From the NCBI RefSeq assembly GCF_051020985.1, contig NC_135002.1, forward strand, positions 10,230,001-10,294,000: a stretch of 64,000 bases of DNA, read 5' to 3'. Below the pieces are notes generated by a model, which saw only the letters and a list, made by a program, of their open reading frames with translations, searched no databases and was not told the DNA's origin. Positions within the stretch are counted from its first letter, which is position 1; each line of letters begins with the position of its first letter. The translations under genes were made by a program, and so were the position numbers. Below, piece by piece: positions 25,761 to 38,554 of the stretch. This stretch comes from Nomia melanderi. Its lineage: Eukaryota > Arthropoda > Insecta > Hymenoptera > Halictidae.

Positions 25761-28700
25761 GATTCAGATATTGTTTTAACTGTCCGCGGACGAATATTCT
25801 CTAAAGTTTTCGAACTTTTAGCATAAAAATTGGATTACGCATCAAAACCTTACGTCTTGCTGCATTACACGTACTAGATTGTTTTGAAACATCCACTCTG
25901 TAAAAAATTATTAATAAACCAAATTAGTGTACATATCTGTGTAAAATAAGTAAACACAAAATGATTCGCGCAACACTTTGCTAAATCTCCGAACGAATTT
26001 CCAGCGTAAGAGGATAAAAGGAGAAACCAATCATCGCGAACAGAGATATCCATCTTTTACCTGGCCGCGGATACTGTTCTCGCATAATTAGTACGTATGA
26101 AAACGATCGGGGTTGACCTCCATGTGAGATTTTACTTATAGCGACCTCACCACACCTGTTTTATCTACCTGCAACAATCACAGTAATAGCACGGCCGGAT
26201 CCATGGCCGATCATCATGCGTAAAGGCTAAAGCAAATATCACACGTCTAACCGAGCGGCTCCCGGCATTGTCGCGGAACAAAAGCCTGTTAGGACCTTCG
26301 AGTCTATACAAACCGGGCAGATGTCCTCCGACAACGCAAATTGTCTTTGTCCTAGTTCGCCGCGTAACTCCCCGCAAACTTTGCTAATTCGTCCATTACA
26401 CGGCGCTAGCTCTAATTTCAATTACACTGATAAGCTTAAACGTCGACCGAGCGAATTCGTAGGTATACAAATGATTAGCCGGCAAACGCCGTCACGTCGA
26501 TTCGAAAGTGTGAAATCAAAATATTCTGCCAACATTCAAATAGAAACATTTTGAAAGGCTTAATTGATTCTTGTGTGGATCAGAAATTTAACTTACCTTC
26601 CAGTTTCATTCAAATTACTTAATGAGTTGCATGATAAGGACTATATTTGAAGAATTGTAACAAATCGCATTGGACAATAAGGAAATTCTGTAGGATTGTA
26701 ACTGTGGACAATTTTCAGTTATCTCAAGGCATATTAAAGACCATAAACTATCAACGTGCAATGTCTTTAAAATTCAAGTTCTCGTAAGAGATCCTCATCG
26801 GTAATCATTGCTCCGTTACTAGAAATTCCAATCCTCTCTCCATTTTCATTCTATTGTTCAGTGCAAGGCTCCTCTGCAAGTTGAAACGTGCAATCTAGAT
26901 TTCCATAACTACAAATGAGTTTTCACGAACGCCTTCGGTTTATCCGGGCGTAATCATCGATTCTCGCGTCGCAGAAAGCAACGCGTGTAGATATCGAGTC
27001 GGAGCAGAGTTGAACGAGCAAAGAGCGCTGGAATGCATGGACGCGTGCGTTTGCAACGTTAGACGGATGTGTAATGGCGACAAGGTTGCAGCACAAGCCG
27101 TTGAACGAAACGCGTAGACAAAGGAATCGCGAGCCAACCAAGACCTTCGCAGCACGTGCGTAACTCGCCTTTAATGCTATGGGGAAACATAAATAAAGTC
27201 AGGGTCGGGTGACCACATGTCATTGTCCCTACGTGGCGCGCAGCCCGGAACCCATACCAGCGGACGATGCTTTTTCACTAAATATCGCTTAGCCCTTCAA
27301 CAACGATTCCCGATGTCTTCAATTACTTCAAATCCTTCCACTATTATGAATTTTGATATCTGTTGCATTCCGAAAAGCATAAAGAATAATAATTCAACAA
27401 TAAAAAAGTAAAAGCTGAGGGAACGATGTCAAGGTTAATATCCTGTCTCTGAGGAGTCAATTTTTTCAAATCCTTCATTCTCTTTTATCGATAAAGAATT
27501 AATTAATTAATCCTAAAGACTAGGCAAAATCATAATTAAGTAATAAAAAATAGTAAAGACACTGTGAACCGTATCCAAAATCCTTTGAATCCAGACATCG
27601 CCTCTTTCTCTGTTATACTTGTTATCATAATTTGGTAATTCCAATTTTTATATTTTCCGTAGCTACTTTTAATTCTGGAAAGTAGAAGAGAATGATCATT
27701 AAATAATAAAGAAATCGTACGGAAAATATTGTTCGAAGAAAGTTTCATTTCTCTCAAATTTCGGACTACATGAATGTTGTCAGTAGTCCCTGTCGTGGTT
27801 CTATATAAGCGCGACGACGATCTGCGACGCGATACGAAAGGTGTCACGTTATGGTTCGCGGGCACGAAATCCAGAGCTTTCAGTGTCACGCGAAAATTAT
27901 TTGCATGGGCAATTATACTTAAACGGGAAGCCGAACAGTCTGCTATGAATCGTTCGTAACTCGGCGTTGCGCTGGGAGCAAGTGTTAATAATTGCATGCT
28001 TGAGCCGGAATGCATAAATGGACCTTTTATCTCGTTATGTACGTGGCTCCGCTAAACTAGCGGCATCGCTCGTGCTGCCTCTTGCTGCATCCTTGAAATT
28101 GTTTGACTCATTTGTATACATTTGTAGACAATCTTCCGTGCTAACTACAGGTACCGTATACCTATATAAATATTGTGTTTCGCTATGAGAACGACGATAG
28201 TTTTATTAGTCCCTGAGCAACATGCGCGTACATCCGTTTTCAGTGCTCCAATAAAAGCTGAAACCTCGTTACTTTCGGTACACCATGTTCTTCCTATTAT
28301 AAATATACATTAATAATACGTATAACTACAAAAATGGTAACTCGAATAATAGAAGTTCCCTCATAATAGCCGTAATACCGTTTACCTAATTCAAAGCTAC
28401 ACGAATTGCCCTAAATTATGATCTTGATCACGTAATTCCTATCTTCTACGTTTACTCTGGATAGTTCAAACTTGCCAAGTGTAAATCTCACTTAAAACCG
28501 TTCAAGCGTGAACTTATTTAATGGTTATTATACTATATTACATAAACATGTATGATCACATAACTTGAATCAAACTCTGTAAGGCAACATTCAATGAAAT
28601 GATACGTTCCTCGACAGACATGTATTATAGCTTAAGGTATTGAAACGAGATTTACTGTCGAAATGTTAATGCTAATTAACAGTTACATCCCAATGCCGCG

Positions 28701-29350
28701 GCCGATAGAGATTATTATAATTGTATTCGGGCAGGGGAAAGGGAGTTTCACTCTCGTGAACGGGAATCACTGTCCGCTGCTGCGCGCGATGCATCGGGCC
28801 TAATTGATCAGGGAATTGAATCGCCTGAGGACATCCAGCTATCGGTTGACATCCATTCGGACGCACATGCATAATGCGTTCCATTGAACGTAATCAACTA
28901 GGAAACGCTTCGGTAAACCTTGAATACTGACCTTGACTCACGTAGGAAAGACGCTTGGTGTGTTGGACAATCAGACACATGTGCAACTTGTATAAGTACG
29001 TGCGCCAACGACGTTTCCAAGAGACCATGTAAATGTGGGAACACGGACAAGTAAGTGTTTTCTTTCTTTTTCCCTCCGTTTCTCTTTCCACAACCGTCAC
29101 CGAACGAAAGTGCATTCGTTTACAACAAAGGCAGCGTGTTTACGCTGTCGCCGATGACCGTCGCGCACCATCCGTCATTTCAATTAAGCAACGCGATTTG
29201 AATAATGCAGCTCGCTGGACACTAGGCTGTTTCATCTAAGACTATTTCTGGAAAACGCATCTAACGAGAGGATATTGTTGGTACAAATTTGAATGTTCAA
29301 TGAATTTTAATGGTCGTCCCGGTTTCCTTATGATGTTCCTTCTTTTCGAG
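25761..29350. other. unique non-coding stretch with GC-rich patches
   Basis: GC-rich patches at 26160-26460 and 26930-27270 lie in AT-rich DNA. The longest ORF is 159 residues on minus at 27536-28015, with no recognisable domain. No gene or RNA is supported. Confidence 0.4.
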
Positions 29351-29564
29351 TTAACGCGTTGACAGGGAAATTTTCTGTGTTTCGTGTAATATTACTTATT
29401 CTTTCGTGATAAAGGCAAATGTTTTTGGAATTGGTTACTAATAAATTATTAATAATTTGGTATCATAGTTCTTACGTTACAGTTTTAGATAATAGTAGAT
29501 GATTACTTAAATAGGTTGTTCAATATTTTTATTGCCATTGTTTTCGAGCAATTAAACGTGTTAA
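29351..29564 (-). mobile_element. TTAA-MITE family TMB (214 bp, decayed)
   Basis: Left end TTAACGCGTTGACAGGG, right end reversed TTAACACGTTTAATTGC, followed inwards by TCGAAAACAATGG, as in the 46896 copy (TTGAAAACAATCG). The fit is weaker than for the other copies. Confidence 0.5.
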
Positions 29565-30334
29565 GGAGAAACTGGGAATCCTATGAAAAAAAAAGAAAAA
29601 AACTGATTATTAATGAAGCAAAGAGTAACTGATACATTTAATTTTGTACAGTATTCCATACGTTTCGTCGAATGCAATTAACTCCTCATTATCCTCGGGT
29701 TCAATGTTTATTATGCAACTATTACGGACAATTCTTATGTCGTCCACAGTTGCATAAATAATTAAAAGTGTTTAGGTTGAATATAATTGTAGGGTAATAC
29801 GTTGTCATAAGTGAAGCACCGCGTTATTATCCGATGATATGGCCAATGACAATGATAAGTTCGACAGTCACCTACGTATCAGCGACATGAAAGACGTTTC
29901 AAAGAATGCTAATCAAAATTTTGTTACGATAGTGAAGGTATGTATTTAGTTTAACACGGTCACTGCCAATGTCACATACTTGTGACTACCATAATCCCAT
30001 ACTTTACTTGAAAGAAGAATTAAATTAATGCTATAGATATTTAAAATTATAAAATATCGCATTATACTTAGAAACTGACTCCTTTCAATATTTTATTCGC
30101 TGGATTTAACTCCTTCTGACACAATATCTAATCAAACTCGTGAAGCTCTGAAATAGAATTTACAAACATTAAATCTTACGCGATTAATTTGGATTCGAAT
30201 TAAATACTATTTTTCTATAATTAACCGATGTGTTCTGAAGTAAAGATAGACACAGATGAACCAATAACTCTTCATTGTTCGCGGTAAATTATTAATAACC
30301 GTGTTATTCTAGCGAGCTCAGTTATAATAAATAA
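29565..30334. other. unique AT-rich stretch
   Basis: No ORFs of interest and no recognisable repeats apart from short low-complexity A-rich runs near 29585. Confidence 0.35.
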
Positions 30335-30529
30335 TTCTATGAAAACGAATATACCTTGTGATTCTGAAATTACAATGACGTTGAACTTTCACGCCTGAGC
30401 GTATAAAAGTTTAAGTTAATTGATTACTTAATTTTATTCGCCACTTTGCTATGCAAAATAAAATAAATCAACAAGATGTCGATATATTGGTATGTGACTT
30501 CAAAGTTACGCGGGCCTATAGAGCGTTAA
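30335..30529 (+). repeat. dispersed repeat TME, copy 2
   Basis: The second copy of the repeat at 24510-24708. It shares ATTACAATGACGTTGAAC, GCGTATAAAAGTTT, CAAAATAAAATAAATC and the end TTCAAAGTTACGCGGGCCTA running into TAGAGCGTTAA. The right end lies on TTAA (30526-30529). Confidence 0.6.
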
Positions 30530-31589
30530 ACAACGATGTATAGGGTGTAAAGTGATAGACTTCGTTTCATTTTTTCATTCGTTGCAACGTTGTTCGGTGA
30601 CAGTTAAATATAAGCATCGTGTATCGAATGTAAATTGTTCGAGCGACCTCCCTAATAAACTACTTCCTCTATGACTTTCGTGCTTTCCTCCTGCGACGGA
30701 ACGAACCGCCGACCTCCGGGACAATGCAGCGTCGTTTGTGATCTCTGACGTCACTCTATCTTTGCATTTGACATCCTGCTGAAAATACCAGCTTACGCGG
30801 CGGACTCCTCTACCCAGGGGAATACCGTATTTTTGTAGTTTTCCTGTTTCCAGTTCCGAAACGCGTGTCCGATAACGATCTTGTCGACGGCCATTTTGTC
30901 AGTTCAGTTCTTAAATTATGCGCACAGCATTCGACGTTATGTAAATACTGGAGGCAATTCTCTAGATCTGGTACGAGCGACTAGTCGAATGTAGAATCAT
31001 ATTAGAAACGAATAAACCTGGAAACGTTGAAAATTAATTTATTACGCGCACTTAAAGTAACGCTCGGGGAACGCGAAGCATTCTGCGCAAAAAATGGCGG
31101 ATCGACTCTTACAGGGAGCAATAAAATAACAGGAGAAAGTGATAATTAGAGAGTGAATGTTAAGGGAAATTTATATTTCATAGGAAAGTGTGATATAAAC
31201 AGTTATTAATCCCAGTTTTTATGGTTTTTATTAGGTTGCAAATCGCGTGTAAACACGATTGACCCGTTAATATGGGAAAACGGTTACCTTTGACTCTGTT
31301 CCTCGACTGTTTCTTATTTTTTTCTTCACGTACGCGTAATTGTATCGACGAATAGCGAATTAATATAGTAAATAAAATGACAACTGGCAAATTAATCTTT
31401 CGCAATCGGAAGTCTTTCACTAAAGATATCCCACGTTCTTCGAGGACGGAACACACATAAATTAAGAAACAGAGTTATTTTACTACAATATTCCACACAT
31501 TGATGCGTGATACAAAACTAAACACTTTACACTCGATAAATTCTTTCACAATAAATATGCATCAGTTTCTAATGAAATATTCCTAACGT
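30530..31589. other. unique non-coding stretch
   Basis: Mixed composition, GC-richer at 30660-31000. A GGCCATTTTG word (Pho/YY1-like core on the other strand) is near 30890. No gene is supported. Confidence 0.35.
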
Positions 31590-31846
31590 TTTTCAAACCT
31601 GCCACACAGCAGAATCATACAAAAATTAAAGTACAGAATTATTCTATTCCGCCATGTCATATATTAATGGAATATATAATATTTGACATTGAATATTTAA
31701 TTTTATGATTTTGCTGCATCGAATCAAATGGCAACTGAAACCCGCCCCTCCAGTGCAAGGGGTTAATACTGTATATAAGTTTTTACAGTTTCGCTATATC
31801 GAGTCAATTGGTGACTAAGAGTCGCCTCGCGAGTGCAAGGGGTTAA
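31590..31846 (+). mobile_element. TTAA-MITE family TMD, right end tandemly repeated
   Basis: Two TMD right ends follow each other. One ends CAGTGCAAGGGGTTAA at 31766 and the next ends GAGTGCAAGGGGTTAA at 31846; each is preceded by a CGARTCAAWTGG and an ACTNAGA/ACTGAAA block. The element's left end near 31590 is uncertain. Confidence 0.6.
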
Positions 31847-32528
31847 CAATACCCAAGAACACCCAGACTAACGATAATCTCGACAGCTCCGTCGAGGCAG
31901 AAGCGTGGTAGTGAAAAGCGGGCCCGTATCGAGCTTTCTCCGTGCGGCGGTCTAGGAAATCGCCGAAACAGATTTATCACCCGTCGTTTCTCGAAAGCAA
32001 TAATTCCTCCGCGGGTCGCTGATTACCGTGTCGCCCGCGCGGACAAAAGGTATCGCGACGGGTCTCACCTACGCGGCAAGGATTTCTCCGGAGTGGACGA
32101 GACGGGGGCGGAAGGAGGGAGGACCAGCGTTCACTTTCTCGTTTGACGGAGCGAACTGTGTCACCCGAAACCAGGTCGCCGGGAGAATATCGCAGAGAAA
32201 GTGAGAGTAGGTACGATCGGCGTGTACCTTCCTCGCGATCGTGATGCAGCTGCTATTTAAATGATCCCGTGAATCGAGATCTACCGCGCCTCGTGACTCC
32301 GGGGAGACGTGGCAGAGGGCAGCACCCTCTTGACCGAATAATAATAGTGCCGGAGATCGTATCCTAAAGGATGGTCCCCTAAAAACGATGAATACATGGA
32401 TGCATGGAAATAATTAACGACGAAATAGATTCAATCTTTTGCACTACAAGCTGTTTTTTTCTTGATACTACCCATTCTGTCGTATTTTTAAAGAGAGAAA
32501 TGTACATGTATATTTTTAGATCGCTTCA
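31847..32528. other. GC/CpG-rich island without ORF
   Basis: CpG-rich from about 31870 to 32360, with no reading frame worth noting. It might be regulatory; no core promoter was convincingly seen. Confidence 0.35.
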
Positions 32529-32712
32529 TCAACCCCTTGTCCTACGATTCCTTTCGCAACTGTGAAAGTACTTTATCGTTAAGGATTTATTGGAGAAATA
32601 CATTGTGATACTAATTCTGTGTCGATATTTACCATGAGAGTTAACGATTGATAATAGAGAAAAAATATTTAGTTTATATTGAAAATACAGTTAACATAGA
32701 AAATAGTTAGCC
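32529..32712 (+). mobile_element. TTAA-MITE family TMC (shortened copy)
   Basis: Begins TCAACCCCTTGTCCTACGAT and continues with TTCGCAACTGTGAAAG, GATTTATTGGAGAAAT and AACGATTGATAATAGAGAA, landmarks shared with 46047-46269. The right end near 32712 (AGTTAGCC) is approximate, and about 50 bases seem to be missing. Confidence 0.6.
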
Positions 32713-33321
32713 AGTTCTACTTCTTAGTATCTATGAACTATTTGTATATTAAGAAACGTCAAGAAAGCCTTAATCTTGTTTCGAAACTAATGAAACCTTC
32801 AAAGAGGAGATCAACGTCACTGTAACCGGCATTTTGAAAAATGAATTTACGAAATCGATGGCCTCTATAACGCCCTTTCGAGTTCACCAGAACTCACGGG
32901 ACTTTTACATTTGGTAAAGTATCACAGGCGAAAGCTAGCGAGCGAGCAATCAGCGACGAATTTCAATAGTGTATCAGTCCATAAGCTTTCCCACACACAC
33001 GGCGCCGACTTTCGATTTAGTCGGTCGTCTCTCGGAGTCTCCTCCGCCCGACCGGAGAAAGACTCACTCCGCTTCTACTGTAACTTCTTCGTGACCTATT
33101 CACCCACTTCGCGTTTAGCTTATTCGGCATCGTCCGCGGCCAGACAATGAGTCCCCCTCTTCCTCCCGGTGGAATTTGTCCCGGTGTGCTCGCACGAATT
33201 CTACTTTCGACGATCGGGAAACAAGGTCGACACGGAATCGTTCCTCCATGCTCGGGCTAGAGCTGTTACTCGCGAGTAGACAGCGAATCCTCGTGCAACA
33301 TCGAAATCCTCCGAAAGTAAT
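32713..33321. other. unique stretch, GC-rich in 32900-33300
   Basis: One 79-residue ORF (32911-33150) without known motifs. No repeat recognised. Confidence 0.35.
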
Positions 33322-33798
33322 TTGACGCTAAAACTACCAGATGGGTCAAAATTACCCGTTCCGGATTTATTCTTTCTGCAATTATTGGAAAGATAACAGC
33401 TATTTCTCTAAGCAATTATTAAAGAGGTTTATTTAGCAACACGCAATTTTCTAATTTTTTTTTATAGAAACTCCAAGAGTGTATCTATTGAGATTTCAGT
33501 TAATTCATAATTCGGTTTATGTATTACTAAGATCATTTCTTTAGTAATTTCTTAAAGAAGCATCTGTTACCTTTTCAATAATCGCAACAGAGTAAGTTAG
33601 GTATCTAATTAGGATATCTCTATAAAAATTGTAACGATAGATTATTTTCAGTGTCTTTAGACATTCATTATAGTATTTAAGAAAAACTATTTATTTTCAA
33701 AATTATTTCGGGTGTTCAATGCTTTTGAAATATAAATAATTGCGAAATGAGAAAAGCAAAACCAGTGATTTTGACTGTTAAGGTTGTTCTAGTGTTAA
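33322..33798. mobile_element. rearranged TMA cluster (three parts)
   Basis: About 33322-33445 is the right half of a subfamily-1 TMA in reverse (TTGACGCTAAAACTACCAGA, then GGTCAAAATTACCCGTTCC). About 33446-33595 is the left/middle part of subfamily 1 in forward orientation (TATAGAAACTCCAAGAGTG). About 33596-33798 is a subfamily-2 body that ends TTCTAGTGTTAA. The cluster looks like a foldback of one copy fused to another. Inner boundaries are approximate. Confidence 0.7.
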
Positions 33799-34403
33799 AG
33801 ATACTAGCTCGCAACGCAAACTGAACACGATCGAACAACGCGTACATCGGCGGATGATCCGGCGCAAACGTTCGCGCATAAAACTATGTATGGAAACCAC
33901 GGTAGAAAGTGAATCGAACTCACCGATAGGCGAGGGTGTCCGTTGTTGTCCACCAAGCGGTGCAGTTAGAAAGTCGATAAATCCAGCTGGCCAGAAACTG
34001 GATTCCTCGACCATTGAAATTGGAAAGAGACGCACGCGATCTCGATAAGACACGTGGTAATTAAGTAACGAATTCAATTTAGAATCCCACCGATCGATAT
34101 TAAGATTACGGCCACCTTAAAATTAAGATTTCAGTAACAACGTCCGTTTAAAGTACGGTTGATTACAATTAAGATTGCGAGACTTTTAATGTGAATGCAT
34201 ATTCATAGAGTGAATTGAATTTAGAGTGAGACCGATCGAAATTAAGATTATTCAACCCTTTTAAGATAGAATATCTGGCGCAGCGGTTTCAGTGGAGGAG
34301 AATTTGGTAAATAGTAGAACTTTGTCCGAATGACATTCCTCAATCTTGATACATTAGTAAAACATTCTCTTACTATTATATTTTGACATATCAGTAAGGT
34401 AGT
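33799..34403. other. unique stretch with repeated ATTAAGATT words
   Basis: Between 34090 and 34260 the words ATTAAGATT and CCGATCGA recur several times at irregular spacing, hinting at an old tandem repeat of about 35-75 bp. No gene is present. Confidence 0.35.
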
Positions 34404-34632
34404 TTAACCCTTCGAAAATCAACCCTTCAACCCTTTCTAACGAAATATGAATGATATCCTTTAAAAATAACGTTAATATAAATAATACACGAATCGAAAG
34501 AAAAAAATTATTCTATTTCGATATTTCATGTATAATTACATTATACGAAGTTTGACGTTGAATATCAAACTATAATTTGGTATATCAAACCAAATGGCGA
34601 CTGTGAATAGCATTTCGAGTGCAAGGGATTAA
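34404..34632 (+). mobile_element. TTAA-MITE family TMD (229 bp)
   Basis: Left end TTAACCCTTCGAAAATCAA. The right end TCGAGTGCAAGGGATTAA (reversed TTAATCCCTTGCACTCGA) forms an imperfect inverted repeat. Before the right end is ATCAAACCAAATGGCGACTG, the block also seen in the tandem ends at 31.7-31.8 kb. Confidence 0.75.
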
Positions 34633-35929
34633 CAAAAACAGTTCTTTCATCATTGCATTTAAACGCGAATAGACGCAGCAATAGAGAAAAAGTGGCAATC
34701 TCTATAAATAGATCTTCCGTTTGACGTAAATGTTGGCTGACCTTTAACCTCGAAAGGCAGACGGCCTAAAATCAGAGTGGTATAGAGCCGAGCGGCGAAG
34801 TAGACAGTGCGGTGGCATATATTTCGGGGTCGTGACCGACTTAGCTCCTCCGAAGTGTGCTGCCGCGTCCCTATTCGATCCCTTACGAAGGCCGCCGAAT
34901 GACGGTATAATACATTCGATGTCAATCCGAATAATACATCTTGATGCGCGTGCTACATTCGTGTCCCTGCCCGGTTTCGCATAATAAAACTCTTTTGTAT
35001 ACGACGAGCATCGACCTCATGTGCGCGCCGAACCGTTTTTCATCATACGCCGTTCGACTGACCCGGTTACACTTCTGCGACAAAATATGCTCCGCGCACC
35101 GGTCGCGAGTTCAAGATCGTCGTTTTCACTTCTACAATTCGAACCGTGACATGCACACATACGTGTCTACATAAAAATATGAATCGTTTTGAATAATAGT
35201 CTATTGTCAGAAGGAAAAAGAAGGTTTTGTAAGGTGTTTTTCGATTAATTAGATACCAATATTGCAGTGGTATTATTTGTATAAATTATTATTGAATAAT
35301 AATATTAATAATTGGAAAGTTAGTACTTAGTGAAAGAACATTTCATAAAAGCTGCTTTTTTCTCGGGAATTCAGAAACAATAGTAAAACTATTACTCTAA
35401 CCCACACATATAGCATATTTAGATTTTTAGAAGAACTTAATGCAAATCATTAGTTACCAATAATACATATTGATTCACAAAAAAAGGAACCCACTAAAAC
35501 CGCTATATAAGAAGTCTCAATATTCCCAATGCTTCGAAGCAACAGGTGTAATCCAACCAAACTATCTATCATGTGTATCTTCACAGATACACTTTACCCT
35601 TATCCTCAATCTTGTAATCTCAAGGAACATGTCAGGAATTAACAATGAATCCATTTCTCTCAAACAATCTTCCTGCTAATTTCATTACCGCCTAAAACGT
35701 TCCTCCAAAAAACCGAATGTGCAAGTCTCTCGAACCGCAAGGATCGCCTATGAATGCCCCCAAACACGTTCAAACCTGCGGCGATGCAGATATCGCCACA
35801 AGTAATGGGTTTGAGTCTTCCAAAGTTTCGTGATACGTGTTGCACTCAGACAAAAAGTAAAAAAAGCACAAACCCATCGCTTGTAGCGATACCTACATGT
35901 TTCAGTATGTATTGGGACCTTAACACGCG
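34633..35929. other. unique non-coding stretch
   Basis: Mixed composition, AT-rich around 35160-35480. Short ORFs only (up to 88 residues), none recognisable. Confidence 0.35.
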
Positions 35930-36400
35930 TCCGTAAGATTCGGTGGCAATAAAAGCGTGTCATCCCCCGAAAAAGGAAGGAAGTTATATAAGGTCGCGAC
36001 GACAGCCCGGGGAATCGTCCGATGAAGAGAATCCACCGAACGGTGCGCGCGCGAGAGCGGAGGCGTTTTTCGGTTCTCGGCGAGGCCGGAGACGAGCGTG
36101 GCCCTCGCGTGCCTCCTCGTGCCCGCCATTTACGACTTGATGCATTTACGATTATTGACACGAGCCCTCGATTGCCGGCCATAATTGCGAGCGTCCGCGG
36201 TCGTCGGCGCAGAGCGTATCCGCTTTTACAGCCACTGCTCGGGGCCTACAGACCCAGGATTATCCTGGAAAAGCGCTGCCGCACACGGCAACCCCCGGTC
36301 GTGTTGGTTTCTCCGCGCAAGCTCGTTCGCGCACGCGCGCCGCCAGTGTCGAATAAAATGGCGGCGACACGGCCGCAGATCGTGAACCACAATGGTCGAT
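35930..36400. other. GC/CpG-rich island
   Basis: A strongly CpG-rich stretch ending in AAAATGGCGGC (36356-36366), which matches the YY1/Pho core. Overlapping ORFs of up to 147 residues on both strands reflect the lack of AT-rich stop codons, and none has a recognisable domain. A promoter or regulatory island is possible; direction of transcription is unknown. Confidence 0.4.
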
Positions 36401-37189
36401 TCTCGAACAAAATGAAAGAACGGAGGAACAATTGTTTTAAGAATTGGAAATTTCATGTAATTTGATTTATTACAGTCTAATAGATATAATTGATACATTT
36501 TTTCCATTTAATCTTATTTATAATTGAGAAAAATGGAAATGTTTACAAATTATTCAAATCTTGAAAGTTATTTTTCTTGTCCGTCAAAATAAATATGTTA
36601 CAGATTACTTAAGGCATTAAAAATAAGGTTTATAAGTATACAACAGTGAAGGAATTATTTAACAATTGTGCAATTTGCGATACGAGCCATAATTTACGTA
36701 TTGTTAAGTACATTTTTTGGAATCTGTTTGAATAAGTTCTTTCTTGTTAGGTGTACTTCAGTATTTATTACTATAATTGCCAAACCTAAATGCGGCTTGC
36801 GGTTTAATCAGTTATGTGGGTTTAAACTCATAATTAAAGGAGTATTTTCATTAGGAGCAACAGTATGTAAGCTTGATTTAGAAATTTTTTGGATAAAAAC
36901 TTGACCGTTAATTTTTGTTGACTTTTTAGTTATATTTTCTAATATTCGAATCATATTATGCATTTTTTTGAAGTCAAAATAAGTAAAAGTTTAGAAATTA
37001 CAGGTTGTTAAAGGAAGTCTTCTGCAAAGACCATAACTTAACGGTTTACGTGATTCCGCCCGTTCTAGTGAATAGAAAAAAGGACGATCTGATTTCCTAA
37101 TTATTAATACTTACGTTTTACTTTAGGACATACCCCGAAAAAAAATAAATTTTCAATTAATATTGATTTTTGTCCCACTTTTAACATTA
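36401..37189. other. AT-rich unique stretch
   Basis: One 78-residue hydrophobic ORF (36668-36904) without a recognisable family. Otherwise nothing. Confidence 0.3.
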
Positions 37190-38554
37190 ATCGGCCACTA
37201 TGCGACTCGGCCAATCTCGATTCTGCGACGTTCACGCTCACGGCGCGTAACGTATGCTGTCCTTATCGGCAATAACGAAATTCAAAACGGCTCCGCGAGT
37301 TTACGGCCCCTCCGGGCTCCCCTGCATTTTTGCGGGTCGCTTTTGATTACGGTTATCGTAAAAATTTCCACGGTGCTTCAGCCGGTAAATGGCTCCACCC
37401 GGGTAGCATCCAACGAGAATAGCCGCGGCGCACTCGGCCCCAAGATGGCCGAACGGGGAATCGGAATCACTGTGTCGCGAGCCGTTTATCGGACTCCGGT
37501 TTTATTCGTTAAACTTTATTCGAATCTGTTTTTATATGTTGATGCGTCCGATTTTCTGCGAGTACGTAAAATTCACGGTCCATTCGTATGCGGGCGTAAG
37601 GAGAAAACGTAAGATCTCGGCCGGGAAAACGCGCGACGCTGTTATTTCCACGCGGGAAATTTATCTAACGGCTGGGGCCCGCATGTAAAATCTGATATCC
37701 GGTGTAGAGCGGCCATTAATACCTGCCCACCGTGCCGACGTTTAAATTCTTTTGCTCCGCGCAGCGGTAATAAATTCATTTCAATGGCGCAACGTCGTAA
37801 AACTGGTAACACAGGGTGTGCATTGTCACACTTTCCACTGTAATTACTTTATCGGTTATACTCGGGATTTATTTTCCACTATGGAAGCGGGATTCCTGCG
37901 GCCTGCCTCTCGTGCGTCGAACCGCGATATGCGAAGCCCTAGATTGATCTGTTTATCGCAACGCGTTACAATTTTATGCTGAATTCCATTGCGGGAAACT
38001 AGAATGTAACAATAAACATTGGTTCGCTCGGGCGGGAGACAAAAGGCTTCGGAGAATACTAAAGACACTAGAGGTATCAGATAAGAAATATCTTTATGCG
38101 AATTCCAGCTTCCAAGAGCCGCTCGTAAAACTTAGCGAAGTTCTGAGTATAAGAGACGGGATTAGACTGTTTAGAATTTTGCTGTGTCAAGGATGGAATT
38201 GAGAAGGTGTTGATCTTTAATATAACGGTAGAAGGTATTCGCGACTCTACCAATGTATCAGTAATCATTGTGTAATATGAAATACTACAACCCTGTCATT
38301 TATAAGTCCCAATGACAAGAGTCCTTTCCATTATTTTAAACCGACAGACCAAAAAGGGGGAAGAATCGTCAGAGAATTGATTGGACCAAGCAGAGTCCAT
38401 TCGTCTTCACCAATCATTAAGAACAAAAAGTTCACGATGGAATCATTACACTTCCTGTGCAGCTACGCAACGCAGCGTGGGCATTCGGATCGCGTAAGAA
38501 AATGCTCCAACGTGTAGGAACACAGTCCCGGAAGCCCGCGTAATCGAGTGGTTA
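37190..38554. other. mixed unique stretch, GC-rich to about 37960
   Basis: Contains CAAGATGGCCG at 37441-37451, a close match to the YY1/Pho site. The ORF at 37163-37612 (149 residues) has no known domain. The 38070-38550 part has no recognisable feature. Confidence 0.35.

Noticed and set aside
27536..28015. 159-residue ORF on minus
   Set aside because: Ordinary composition but no recognisable family, and the 3' half is AT-rich non-coding-like sequence. A chance ORF of this size is expected in 64 kb.
37163..37612. 149-residue ORF on plus and the 147-residue ORF at 36022-36465
   Set aside because: Both are in CpG-rich DNA with overlapping frames and no domain; better explained as open frames in GC-rich islands.
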